Notes under the pieces: model-generated
The model's database searches: none
Seen by the model: the letters and a program-made list of their open reading frames with translations, nothing else
Told to the model about the DNA's origin: nothing
Program-made: the position numbers and the translations under genes
Shown here: positions 22,829 to 29,204 of the stretch, one piece after another
Position numbering within the stretch: position 1 is the stretch's first letter
Layout of the letters: every line of letters begins with the position of its first letter
IMG/VR virus record: IMGVR_UViG_3300018469_000005
Coordinates: 1-37,344 of that record
Strand: one strand, 5' to 3'
From: a virus
DNA: 37,344 bases

Positions 22829-23427
22829 GAGATCACGCGCGTCGAGAGCACGGCGCGCTCGACCTCCGTCAGATCCCACTTGGCGACGACGAGCCAGAGG
22901 TCGGCCTTGCCGATGCGGCGCAGCAGGTAGGGGTCGCGCGGCGGGATAGGCTCCCACTCCGCTTCCCACAGGACGTGATAGTTCGCGAGCCCGCGCTTCG
23001 GACGGATGTACGCCGGGATGATCGGCAGCGTCGCCTTATGGTTCGAGCGGTGCGCGCGCTTGCGGTCCCACGTCCACGGGAAAGAGTCGGGCACGAACTC
23101 GAAGCTGTCGGCGCGCCAGTGGTGGATGTTCTTCTTCGTCCGCCAGTTATCCGAAGACGCCATCGTGGCGCCGCCGTTGACGTGCCGCTCCAGATAGCAG
23201 GCCTTCGCCGTCGCCGAGGCGATCGCCAGCTTGGGCAGGCCCTCGACATTGACCCCGGCCTTGGCGATCGACTCCAGCGCCTTGATCACCAGCCGCCCCT
23301 TCGACAGCAGTTGATAGGCGCGCATCACTTCGGCGTCGATCGGCGTCGAGTAGTTGGTGTGCTCCTTGTACTTGCGCCACAGCTTCGCAGCCTCGGCGCG
23401 ATCGAGCGTGATATGCGTGGTCTCCAT
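22825..23427 (-). CDS. conserved phage protein of unknown function (200 aa)
   Basis: The N-terminal half is helical (LDRAEAAKLWRKYKEHTNYSTPIDAEVMRAYQLLSKGRLVIKALESIAKAGV). The second half is aromatic and strand-rich (WRADSFEFVPDSFPWTWDRKRAHRSNHKATLPIIPAYIRPKRGLANYHVLWEAEWEPIPPRDPYLLRRIGKADLWLVVAKWDLTEVERAVLSTR). The 'A.VP.IPP..RP...L..YHVLWEAEW..IPP.DP.LLR' block is shared with phage proteins I have seen but never with a function. AGGAGG lies before the ATG. It is one of the larger products of the early operon. Confidence 0.7.
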   Translation of the reverse strand: METTHITLDRAEAAKLWRKYKEHTNYSTPIDAEVMRAYQLLSKGRLVIKALESIAKAGVNVEGLPKLAIASATAKACYLERHVNGGATMASSDNWRTKKNIHHWRADSFEFVPDSFPWTWDRKRAHRSNHKATLPIIPAYIRPKRGLANYHVLWEAEWEPIPPRDPYLLRRIGKADLWLVVAKWDLTEVERAVLSTRVIS

Positions 23428-23439
23428 TCCGTCCTCCTG

Positions 23440-23559
23440 TCAGAAGTCTCGATGCTCGGGCGCCCGCGGCCCTAGCGTCCCGATGATCAGGACGATGCCG
23501 CCGAGCGCCAGCACGATGCCGACCGCTACGCCGGTCAGCAGCCAGCCCCACCATTCCAT
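23440..23559 (-). CDS. 39-residue single-pass membrane protein
   Basis: A short gene inside a longer shadow frame. MEWWGWLLTGVAVGIVLALGGIVLIIGTLGPRAPEHRDF is one membrane helix with a short polar tail. GGGGAGGCGGGG precedes the ATG, and the gene fits between its neighbours with a 25-base overlap upstream. Function unknown; a lysis or superinfection role is possible but unproven. Confidence 0.6.
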   Translation of the reverse strand: MEWWGWLLTGVAVGIVLALGGIVLIIGTLGPRAPEHRDF

Positions 23560-23744
23560 CCCCGCCTCCCCTGCAGATACCGGCGCAGCTTCTCGCGCTC
23601 GCCCTCGTCCGTGATCTCGCGCAGCCACGAGCACTGCGCGCAGATATCCTGATCGTTGTCGTACGGCGCGCCGAAGCTGACGACATCCCAGCCGCAGTCG
23701 GCACATTTGAACGCGCGCGAGCCAACGTCGGCGAACGTGGTCAT
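23535..23744 (-). CDS. zinc-ribbon protein (69 aa)
   Basis: TTFADVGSRAFKCADCGWDVVSFGAPYDNDQDICAQCSWLREITDEGEREKLRRYLQGRRGWNGG. A CxxC-x(18)-CxxC ribbon with a following charged helix. The 'F.C..CG.DV...G....ND.DIC..C.WLR.I.D..ER..LR' pattern recurs in phages of Proteobacteria. ATGA overlap upstream. Confidence 0.7.
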   Translation of the reverse strand: MTTFADVGSRAFKCADCGWDVVSFGAPYDNDQDICAQCSWLREITDEGEREKLRRYLQGRRGWNGGAGC

Positions 23745-23956
23745 GACGGTACCTGTCGGACCGCGCCCGGCTGCCGGACTTCGCCGGCATCGCCGAGCAA
23801 CTCGCGGGCGTGCTGATCGAAGTGCCGCTCAAATTCCTTGGCCCGGGCGAAGGTGCTCGGGCTGTAGGGCACGGCCTCGACTTGCGCCCGGCGCATCCGG
23901 ACGGCGAGCGCGACCAGCGCGCGCAGCGCCTCGTAGTCGATCGGCGCGTCAGCCAT
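23741..23956 (-). CDS. small helical protein (71 aa)
   Basis: ADAPIDYEALRALVALAVRMRRAQVEAVPYSPSTFARAKEFERHFDQHARELLGDAGEVRQPGAVRQVPS. Helical and charged; no family recognised. It starts eight bases before the end of the 443-residue gene and overlaps the zinc-ribbon gene as ATGA. Confidence 0.62.
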   Translation of the reverse strand: MADAPIDYEALRALVALAVRMRRAQVEAVPYSPSTFARAKEFERHFDQHARELLGDAGEVRQPGAVRQVPS

Positions 23957-25280
23957 GGCCTTCCTCCGCGCGCAGCCGCCGCTTGTCGGCGAACCGCGTC
24001 CGAAGCAGTCGACCCTTTTCGCCGGTTATCTTGGCGATGCGCTCGGCGTTCTGCTGCTCGAAGTCATCCTGCTCGGCGTCACTCACCGTCTGATCGAGCA
24101 GGTCGTGCAGCGCCTTGATCACGTTATCCTGTCCCATCGTGCCGGGCGGGATCGTCCAGTCACGCTCGCCCCGGCCCGGCTGGTCCGTGGTCTCGTTCAC
24201 TGAACCAGACGGCGGCGGCGTCTCGGGCTCGGCGTGCGGATGGTGCGTCGGCTCGTCGGCCGGCGGATTGGTTGGCGGCGGCGCGCCTCCTCCGTGATCG
24301 GCAGGGGGAGAGGATGCGGCCGCCGCCCCTGCCGCCACGCCGACTCCGTTGGGGGACGGAGTCGGAGGGGACGTGGGTGCGGCAGCAGGTGTCTCGATAT
24401 CGCCGCGGCGCGGCTCGGGCGGCGCCGGCAACGGCCACGTCTCGTCGATCGAGGCGAAGCCGTCTTCGATGTTGTTAAGCTCGCCGTGGATGCCGGCGAT
24501 ATCGGGCGCCAGCCACTCGGCGACGGTACGGCCTTTCACATACTCGACGCGCGGCACGACGCCGACGATGCCGTGCTCGCGGCCTAGATCGTTCAATAGC
24601 TCGACGATGCGCTCGCGCGCCTTGTCGATGTTGCGGCCGATCCGCTCAAGGATCGACTTCTTCGCCGCCTGAAAAGCGCGCTGCGTGAAATCGCCGAGGG
24701 CGGCGTCGATCACGTTACGCTGGCTCTTGGACTGCCCGACGTTGTGCGCGATCTGCTGCCGGCGCTCCTCGTCTTCGCCGCCGAGCGTGGCCGAGCGCGG
24801 GACGATCTGCCCCTTGGTGATCGAGAACCCCGTCTCGAGGTCGCCAAAGCGCGAGTAGCAAATATCGCGCTTGGCATCGAGCCGCATGGTGCGGCTTTCA
24901 ATCGAGCAGTTGCCGTAGAGCCGGCCGATGGCGTTGGTGCATTTGACGCTGGGTCCCTCGATCCAGTCGGTCGTGCCCTTGCGCCGGTTCTTGACGGGAT
25001 AGCGATAGTACCAGCGTTCGCCGGCCATCGCCGCCCACACGTCGATCTTCTGCAGAATCTTGGCGTCGTTGCGTGCGACCTTTACCGGCTGCGCGGTGAT
25101 CAGATCGCCGAACAGACTACGTTCCTGCGTGATCGTCATGTCGCCGTTGACGGCGAGCTCTCCTAGCGAGCGCGCGGCCTCGGCAAACTCGTCGGCGCCG
25201 GGCGGCATGATTTCCGCCGTCGGCCGCGCCCGCTGCTGCTCCTCATGCTGGTCGCGTGGGTCGCCCTGTGGATCGGCCAT
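23949..25280 (-). CDS. large early protein, possible recombination/annealing protein
   Basis: A 443-residue protein with AAGGAGAA before the ATG. Residues about 55-240 form a conserved core (AARNDAKILQKIDVWAAMAGERWYYRYPVKNRR, WIEGPSVKCTNAIGRLYGNCSIESRTM, CYSRFGDLETGFSITK, DEERRQQIAHNVGQSKSQRNVIDAAL, RAFQAAKKSILERIGRNIDKAR). I know this core from phages of Alphaproteobacteria as an uncharacterised protein in early regions. Its size, its basic helices and the 'SK..RNVI..AL' element recall single-strand annealing proteins, but that is only an analogy. Residues 300-370 are a Pro/Ala/Gly linker, and the C-terminal 80 residues are a separate helical unit (VIKALHDLLDQTVSDAEQDDFEQQNAERI). Confidence 0.68.
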   Translation of the reverse strand: MADPQGDPRDQHEEQQRARPTAEIMPPGADEFAEAARSLGELAVNGDMTITQERSLFGDLITAQPVKVARNDAKILQKIDVWAAMAGERWYYRYPVKNRRKGTTDWIEGPSVKCTNAIGRLYGNCSIESRTMRLDAKRDICYSRFGDLETGFSITKGQIVPRSATLGGEDEERRQQIAHNVGQSKSQRNVIDAALGDFTQRAFQAAKKSILERIGRNIDKARERIVELLNDLGREHGIVGVVPRVEYVKGRTVAEWLAPDIAGIHGELNNIEDGFASIDETWPLPAPPEPRRGDIETPAAAPTSPPTPSPNGVGVAAGAAAASSPPADHGGGAPPPTNPPADEPTHHPHAEPETPPPSGSVNETTDQPGRGERDWTIPPGTMGQDNVIKALHDLLDQTVSDAEQDDFEQQNAERIAKITGEKGRLLRTRFADKRRLRAEEGHG

Positions 25281-25437
25281 CGTTCTTCTCCTTGGCTAGT
25301 TGCTGTCGCGCTAGGCGCTCGCGGTATTGCGCCTGATAGCGGCGCATATGGGTGCGCCGGCAATCGTCGCTGCACAGGTTCGTGCTGGCGTGCAACGCGA
25401 CAAATTCCTTTTTGCAGTGGATGCACCGCGCTTTCAT
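25243..25437 (-). CDS. small zinc-finger protein (64 aa)
   Basis: KARCIHCKKEFVALHASTNLCSDDCRRTHMRRYQAQYRERLARQQLAKEKNDGR. A CxxC-x(14)-CxxxC finger of the type that marks small phage DNA-binding or MYM-like proteins, followed by a basic helix. The start at 25437 overlaps the upstream gene; its end overlaps the 443-residue gene by 38 bases. Confidence 0.68.
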   Translation of the reverse strand: MKARCIHCKKEFVALHASTNLCSDDCRRTHMRRYQAQYRERLARQQLAKEKNDGRSTGRPTRPA

Positions 25438-26249
25438 TGGGCCTGCTCCCGCACCTCGAATTCGACACCGGGCGGCGCCTGCGCCTTGTCCTTGAGCCGG
25501 CGGGCGTCGGCGTTGGCGCACATCAGCACGGCGTCACGGAAGGCGTTGATCACGCGCTGCTCGGTCTTGTAGTGCCGGCCGGCCAGCTTCCAGTCGGTGA
25601 TCTTCGCCGACCAGTAGTCGCGTAGGCCGACCGCCTTGGGCGCGAGATCGCCTTTGACGCGGACGCGTTCGGGCTTGCGCTCGGCTTCGGCGCGCAATTC
25701 CTCGGCGGTCTCGACCGCCTGCCGTGCCTCTAGCTCGGCGTCGATGGTGCCCTCGACGCTGGCACGATCCTTCATCGTCTCGGCGGCGCGCGCGGCGTCG
25801 GCGGCGGCGCGCTTCGTCGCCTCGGCTTCGGCTTCCTTGCGCTGCCGCTCGCGCGCCATCCAGTCGGCGAGCAGGCCGGTGACCTTTTTGCTGCCGGCGA
25901 TCCGCTCGATGGCGAGGTCGAGCTTGGGCAGGACGCGGGCCGCCCGGGCGTTGATATTTTCCAGCGCCTGCTCGTGCGGCTCCATCAGATGCGCGACCGT
26001 CGCCCGGATCGCGGCGAGTGCGTCTAGGTGCGGCTGTCGGTCGGCGCCGGCCTTCACCGCCTCGCGCGCCTTGCGGATCTGCACCAGAAATTCGGAGAGC
26101 AGCCGCGCGTCGTCCTCCTTGGTCAGCGGCCCCCGCGTCGTCCAGCCGTCACACGCCGGGATCAACTCCTCGGCGCGCTCGATCGCGGTAGGCTCGGGCG
26201 GCTGGTTATCGCCGATGCCGGGACGGCGCAGGGGATCGTCGTCGGTCAT
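25434..26249 (-). CDS. coiled-coil phage protein (271 aa)
   Basis: The start at 26249 overlaps the upstream stop as ATGA; the frame to 26345 is a shadow. The protein begins TDDDPLRRPGIGDNQPPE, a motif common at the start of phage early proteins. Most of it is helical: ARLLSEFLVQIRKAREAVKAGADRQPHLDALAAIRA, then a long charged coiled coil (RERQRKEAEAEATKRAAADAARAAE ... AVETAEELRAEAERKPERV). The end is a compact domain (VGLRDYWSAKITDWKLAGRHYKTEQRVINAFRDAVLMCANADARRLKDKAQAPPGVEF). This C-terminus is conserved in phages beside recombination proteins; function unknown. Confidence 0.72.
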   Translation of the reverse strand: MTDDDPLRRPGIGDNQPPEPTAIERAEELIPACDGWTTRGPLTKEDDARLLSEFLVQIRKAREAVKAGADRQPHLDALAAIRATVAHLMEPHEQALENINARAARVLPKLDLAIERIAGSKKVTGLLADWMARERQRKEAEAEATKRAAADAARAAETMKDRASVEGTIDAELEARQAVETAEELRAEAERKPERVRVKGDLAPKAVGLRDYWSAKITDWKLAGRHYKTEQRVINAFRDAVLMCANADARRLKDKAQAPPGVEFEVREQAQ

Positions 26250-26776
26250 AGGTGCGTATCCAATAGCTGTCGGAGCGTGGCGATCGGCGCGAGCGCGGCG
26301 AGCGGCACGAAGAAGGCTGGATAGCGCACGCGCGTCTCCCACCATTCCGCGCGCTTGCCATCGCGGCCGAGTATCCAGCCGCGCAGCACGATGGTCGGCG
26401 CGCCGCTCGTGTCGGCGAGCACGTAGGGAAGTTCGTCGCGGTCGTCGGTATGAATGATCAGCCGCCGGTCGGCGTGATCGACCGCGCGGACCTCGACCCG
26501 GCCGCCGACATCGACCGCCTTGTAGTCGCCGACCGCGCCCGACCAGAACAGGTTGAACGCCTTGGCGACCGCGATCTCGCCGCGCACCGCCATCAGGTGC
26601 AGGGCATCGCTATCGCGTCCATTGCTGGCGCCGAAGCGTTGGATTTTGCCGCGCGCGATATTCATGTTGATGCGCTGGCCGGCGATGTGATGCGCCGTCG
26701 ACATTTCCTGCCACGTCAGGGTCACCGTCTCGGCGCCGAGCAGCGGCAGCATTTCGGTCTGGGCGTGATCGCTCAT
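26246..26776 (-). CDS. conserved phage protein, possible PD-(D/E)xK-like fold (176 aa)
   Basis: The start at 26776 overlaps the upstream stop as ATGA. The product has an N-terminal LTWQEMSTAHHIAGQRINMNIARGKIQR, then GEIAVAKAFNLFWSGAVGDYKAVDVGGRVEVRAVDHADRRLIIHTDDRDELPYVLADTSGAPTIVLRGWILGRDGKRAEWW and YPAFFVPLAAL. A helix with 'GE.AVAKA', then 'D.G..VEVR', then a strand with a charged residue, is the layout of restriction-endonuclease-like folds. The usual catalytic lysine of the ExK motif is an arginine here, so activity is uncertain. I know this family only as uncharacterised phage proteins. Confidence 0.65.
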   Translation of the reverse strand: MSDHAQTEMLPLLGAETVTLTWQEMSTAHHIAGQRINMNIARGKIQRFGASNGRDSDALHLMAVRGEIAVAKAFNLFWSGAVGDYKAVDVGGRVEVRAVDHADRRLIIHTDDRDELPYVLADTSGAPTIVLRGWILGRDGKRAEWWETRVRYPAFFVPLAALAPIATLRQLLDTHL

Positions 26777-27090
26777 GGCCGGCTCCGCGGCGGCATCGCG
26801 CCAAGGTCGATCGGCTCGCGCGGCCGGGCCGCCGGATGATGCGGCGCGTGACGGCGCGACCACTCGCGCATGATGGTGAAGAATCGGTAGTCGGCTTCGC
26901 TGCTCGGCCAGCAGATCGGCCACTCCTCGTGCGGGTCGATCGGCGTGCCGTCGGCGCGCTCGGTATAGCCGTCGACTTCGACGCGGATCTCGCCGCCGTC
27001 CTCGAAGAAGCGGACGGCGACCCACGGCCCACCTTTCACCAGCCGGCGTTTGTAGTAGCCGGGCATCGGCGTCCCCATCAGCCGCGTCAT
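26773..27090 (-). CDS. hypothetical phage protein (105 aa)
   Basis: The start at 27090 overlaps the upstream TGA. TRLMGTPMPGYYKRRLVKGGPWVAVRFFEDGGEIRVEVDGYTERADGTPIDPHEEWPICWPSSEADYRFFTIMREWSRRHAPHHPAARPREPIDL. The 'PG.Y..RLVKGGPWV.VR......DG..IDP...W..C.PI.EAEY.F......WA..H.P..P.A.PR..IDL' pattern is a familiar phage family of unknown function, aromatic and strand-rich. Confidence 0.7.
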   Translation of the reverse strand: MTRLMGTPMPGYYKRRLVKGGPWVAVRFFEDGGEIRVEVDGYTERADGTPIDPHEEWPICWPSSEADYRFFTIMREWSRRHAPHHPAARPREPIDLGAMPPRSRP

Positions 27091-27305
27091 CGGTCGGCCG
27101 ACAGGGTGTCTATCTTGATCTTGTTCTTGCGCAGGAGTGCTACCGCCGACTTGTAGTCGGCGATATCCATGACGATCAGCGGCGCGGCGCCGTGATGCAC
27201 GTCCATGCAATGTTTGAGCAGCGAGGCGCCCTGCCGGTAAGCGCGGCACATGGGGCAGTATAGAATCCCGGTCGTCGCGGCTGGCGAGTTGGCTGCGCGC
27301 GCCAT
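27087..27305 (-). CDS. first gene of the early minus operon, C2H2-like (72 aa)
   Basis: ARAANSPAATTGILYCPMCRAYRQGASLLKHCMDVHHGAAPLIVMDIADYKSAVALLRKNKIKIDTLSADR. The C..C-x(12)-H-x(4)-H segment looks like a zinc finger. GGGAGGAG provides a good ribosome binding site. As the first gene after the control region it is expected to be expressed early. Function unknown. Confidence 0.66.
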   Translation of the reverse strand: MARAANSPAATTGILYCPMCRAYRQGASLLKHCMDVHHGAAPLIVMDIADYKSAVALLRKNKIKIDTLSADR

Positions 27306-27823
27306 CGTGGTCTCCTCCCATCTTCAATAGGACGAGCTACGGCGTGCGCACCGACCCTACTCCCACCGCGACTTAGCGATGGTCCTACGCGAAGGCGAGA
27401 CGCGATAGCCTATCCTTGTCGTTCCGAGGGGAGGTTCATTCGAGGGGCTCCGCTCGATAGCCTGTGCGGCCCGGTGGCGGGGAGCCTCGTATGAAAACCT
27501 CGGGCGATGGTCTCGCCTTTTGTTGTAGAGTCGCCGAGGGGTCGGGCCGAAGGCTACGCGCGCGCGCGACGCGGCGTCAACCTTTCACAGTGACAGCAGG
27601 AAAATTTTTTTGTGGCCTTGACACATCGCTATGCGACGCCGGCTGTCAGCGTGAATTGCCGGCCTTTCACCGCACGGTTGCATACCGTTCCCTATCGCAG
27701 CCTACCCCTAACCTACCCGTAACCTATCCAACCGCGCGTACGTCATCGACTCGGCTGCCGTCTCGCTTCCTCGCGCCAAACGCGTTTAGACAACCTCGGC
27801 TTGCCGCGCCTAGCCTAGCGCCC
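27306..27823. promoter_or_regulatory. divergent control region between early operons
   Basis: A 518-base stretch without a gene; the open frame starting at 27464 is only an upstream continuation of the helix-turn-helix gene. It holds CGATAGCCT twice (27403-27411, 27455-27463), CGAGGGG three times (27425-27431, 27441-27447, and about 27534-27540), an inverted repeat CGAG/CTCG (27441-27456), a TTGACA at 27618-27623 without a good -10, an AT patch at about 27600-27611, and tandem repeats at 27691-27733. It must contain the promoters for both divergent operons, but I cannot place them with confidence. Confidence 0.6.
27691..27733 (+). repeat. 11-bp tandem repeats, operator- or iteron-like
   Basis: CCTACCCCTAA (27701-27711), CCTACCCGTAA (27712-27722), CCTATCCAACC (27723-27733), preceded by CCTATCGCAG (27691-27700). 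The period of 11 bases is one helical turn, so a protein could bind all units on one face of the DNA. The array lies about 90 bases before the helix-turn-helix gene at 27824, which may encode its ligand. Confidence 0.6.
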
Positions 27824-28231
27824 ATGCGTATCACTGACCGCGAAGTGCTCGACAGGTTGGTCCGCCGCTACAAGACGCCGGCCGCCGTGATGGACGCACT
27901 CGGCCTCGACCTCACCGATTACTACAATTGGTGCCGGCGCGGCATCCCGCGCGGCTGGCGCCGCACCATCTGGATGATCTGCCGCGAGCGCGACATTCGA
28001 TTTAGCGGCAACTTCCGGCTGACCGAGGCGTGGTGCGATCACGACAAGCTGCCGTCCGAACGGGCCGCCATTGAGCGGGCGTTGCGATCAGTGCGCCCCA
28101 ACAACAACGGAGTGTCCCATGGCGAAGCGGGGAAAGCGGAAGCCAAAAGCAAACGGGCAAGAGCAACCGGCCAACGGCCACCTCCCCGACGGGCTGCCGC
28201 CGGACGAAGTGTTCCAGCGCCACCTCGATAA
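27824..28231 (+). CDS. Cro/CI-type helix-turn-helix protein
   Basis: The start at 27824 is the first ATG after the control region. Residues 1-60 (RITDREVLDRLVRRYKTPAAVMDALGLDLTDYYNWCRRGIPRGWRRTIWMICRERDIRFS) form a helix-turn-helix of the Cro/YdaS type: 'V..L......AV...LG......Y.W...GIP..WR..I'. Its first 95 residues look genuine; the last 40 are arginine/proline/alanine-rich and overlap the next gene by 113 bases, so this tail may carry little structure. It is the only clear phage-repressor-like candidate in the window and is divergent to the early minus operon. Confidence 0.7.
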   Translation: MRITDREVLDRLVRRYKTPAAVMDALGLDLTDYYNWCRRGIPRGWRRTIWMICRERDIRFSGNFRLTEAWCDHDKLPSERAAIERALRSVRPNNNGVSHGEAGKAEAKSKRARATGQRPPPRRAAAGRSVPAPPR

Positions 28232-28667
28232 GATCAGGCCGGCGGTCGCCAAGCTCAAGAAGATGGTCGAGGCTGCGCGCCGACAGCGCGGTACGCTCGG
28301 CAATCTCTACGATCTCGCCGACAAGGACGGCTGCAATCGCAAGGGGTTCAAGAGCGCCATCGCGCTGCTCGACAAGGCGACCGACGAGGTTGCCGTCGAG
28401 ACGCGGACGGTCGGCCGCATCCTGCGCCTGATCGAGCACCCGCTGGTCCTCGATCACGGCCTGTTCCCCGACCTGCCGTTCGCGCCCAAGCCGCCGACGC
28501 CCTATCAGGCCGGCGTCGTGGTCGGCCGGGCCGGCGGCTCGCTAGACGAGTGCCCGCATAATCCGGGCTCGGAAGACTTCATCGAATGGCGCGATGGTCA
28601 CGAGGCCGGCCAGCGCACCAATCGCGACAGCCTGCGCACCGCGAGTGCCGATGCGCCTGCGTCCTGA
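28119..28667 (+). CDS. GapR-like/Rmf-like phage protein
   Basis: The start at 28119 (MAKRGKRKPKANGQEQ) gives 182 residues; the earlier ATG at 28071 lies inside the helix-turn-helix gene. The N-terminus is basic. The middle (IRPAVAKLKKMVEAARRQRGTLGNLYDLADKDGCNRKGFKSAIALLDKATDEVAVETRTVGRILRLI) is a helical pair of the GapR/DUF2312-type found in phages. The end (PYQAGVVVGRAGGSLDECPHNPGSEDFIEWRDGHEAGQ) resembles ribosome-modulation-factor proteins. The fusion of these two parts is common in alphaproteobacterial phages; a DNA- or RNA-binding role early in infection is likely. Confidence 0.68.
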   Translation: MAKRGKRKPKANGQEQPANGHLPDGLPPDEVFQRHLDKIRPAVAKLKKMVEAARRQRGTLGNLYDLADKDGCNRKGFKSAIALLDKATDEVAVETRTVGRILRLIEHPLVLDHGLFPDLPFAPKPPTPYQAGVVVGRAGGSLDECPHNPGSEDFIEWRDGHEAGQRTNRDSLRTASADAPAS

Positions 28668-28679
28668 CCGGCGGACCCC

Positions 28680-29204
28680 ATGCCGCCGGTCGATCTCCAC
28701 GCCGAGTTTTGGCGCGCCATTCGATTCGCGAAGGCGCTGCCGCCGCCCGTCGTCCTAGGCCTTACCGAGCAGGGATTTACCCGGCGCGTCCAATGGGGCC
28801 TCGCCCGCGTCAGCTTCTACGGTGAGCACGGCCGGCAGTACGAGCCGGCGCCGGACGGCCGGGCGATGGCGTTCATCGTCCCGGTCGTCGAGGGCGGCGA
28901 TACCGTGGATCTGTGCGCCATCGACATGATCACCCAGCACGTCGGCACGCGGCTCGGTCTCGGCCGCGCGCTCGGCCAGCCGGCGGTCGACGAGGCGCGC
29001 TTCGGTTCTCCGCTGAAACTGATGGCGCGGCCGCTCGACTGGCTGCGTGATCCAATCGGCTCCGTCTACCTGTTCAATTTTGCAACATTGCCGATCGCCC
29101 TCGACGGTGTAAGCGAGATCGTCTGCGCCAGCATAGAATTGGCCGAGCGGGCGCAGGCACTACTCCCGCCGTCCGAGAGCGATCGCGTCGTGGTGACTGA
29201 ATGA
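28680..29204 (+). CDS. conserved phage protein before the helicase (174 aa)
   Basis: The protein reads PPVDLHAEFWRAIRFAKALPPPVVLGLTEQGFTRRVQWGLARVSFYGEHGRQYEPAPDGRAMAFIVPVVEGGDTVDLCAIDMITQHVGTRLGLGRALGQPAVDEARFGSPLKLMARPLDWLRDPIGSVYLFNFATL. The 'DL.AI......TRLG.G..LG......A.....L.....PL.WLR.P..GV.L' arrangement is shared by phage proteins beside RepA-like ATPases and primases. Its role is unknown but probably in replication. It overlaps the ATPase gene as ATGA. Confidence 0.72.
   Translation: MPPVDLHAEFWRAIRFAKALPPPVVLGLTEQGFTRRVQWGLARVSFYGEHGRQYEPAPDGRAMAFIVPVVEGGDTVDLCAIDMITQHVGTRLGLGRALGQPAVDEARFGSPLKLMARPLDWLRDPIGSVYLFNFATLPIALDGVSEIVCASIELAERAQALLPPSESDRVVVTE

Noticed and set aside
27618-27646. 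Promoter with TTGACA -35
   Set aside because: No acceptable -10 lies 15-19 bases downstream.
27701-27733. CRISPR array
   Set aside because: The repeats are 11 bases without spacers; they are tandem operator- or iteron-like units.
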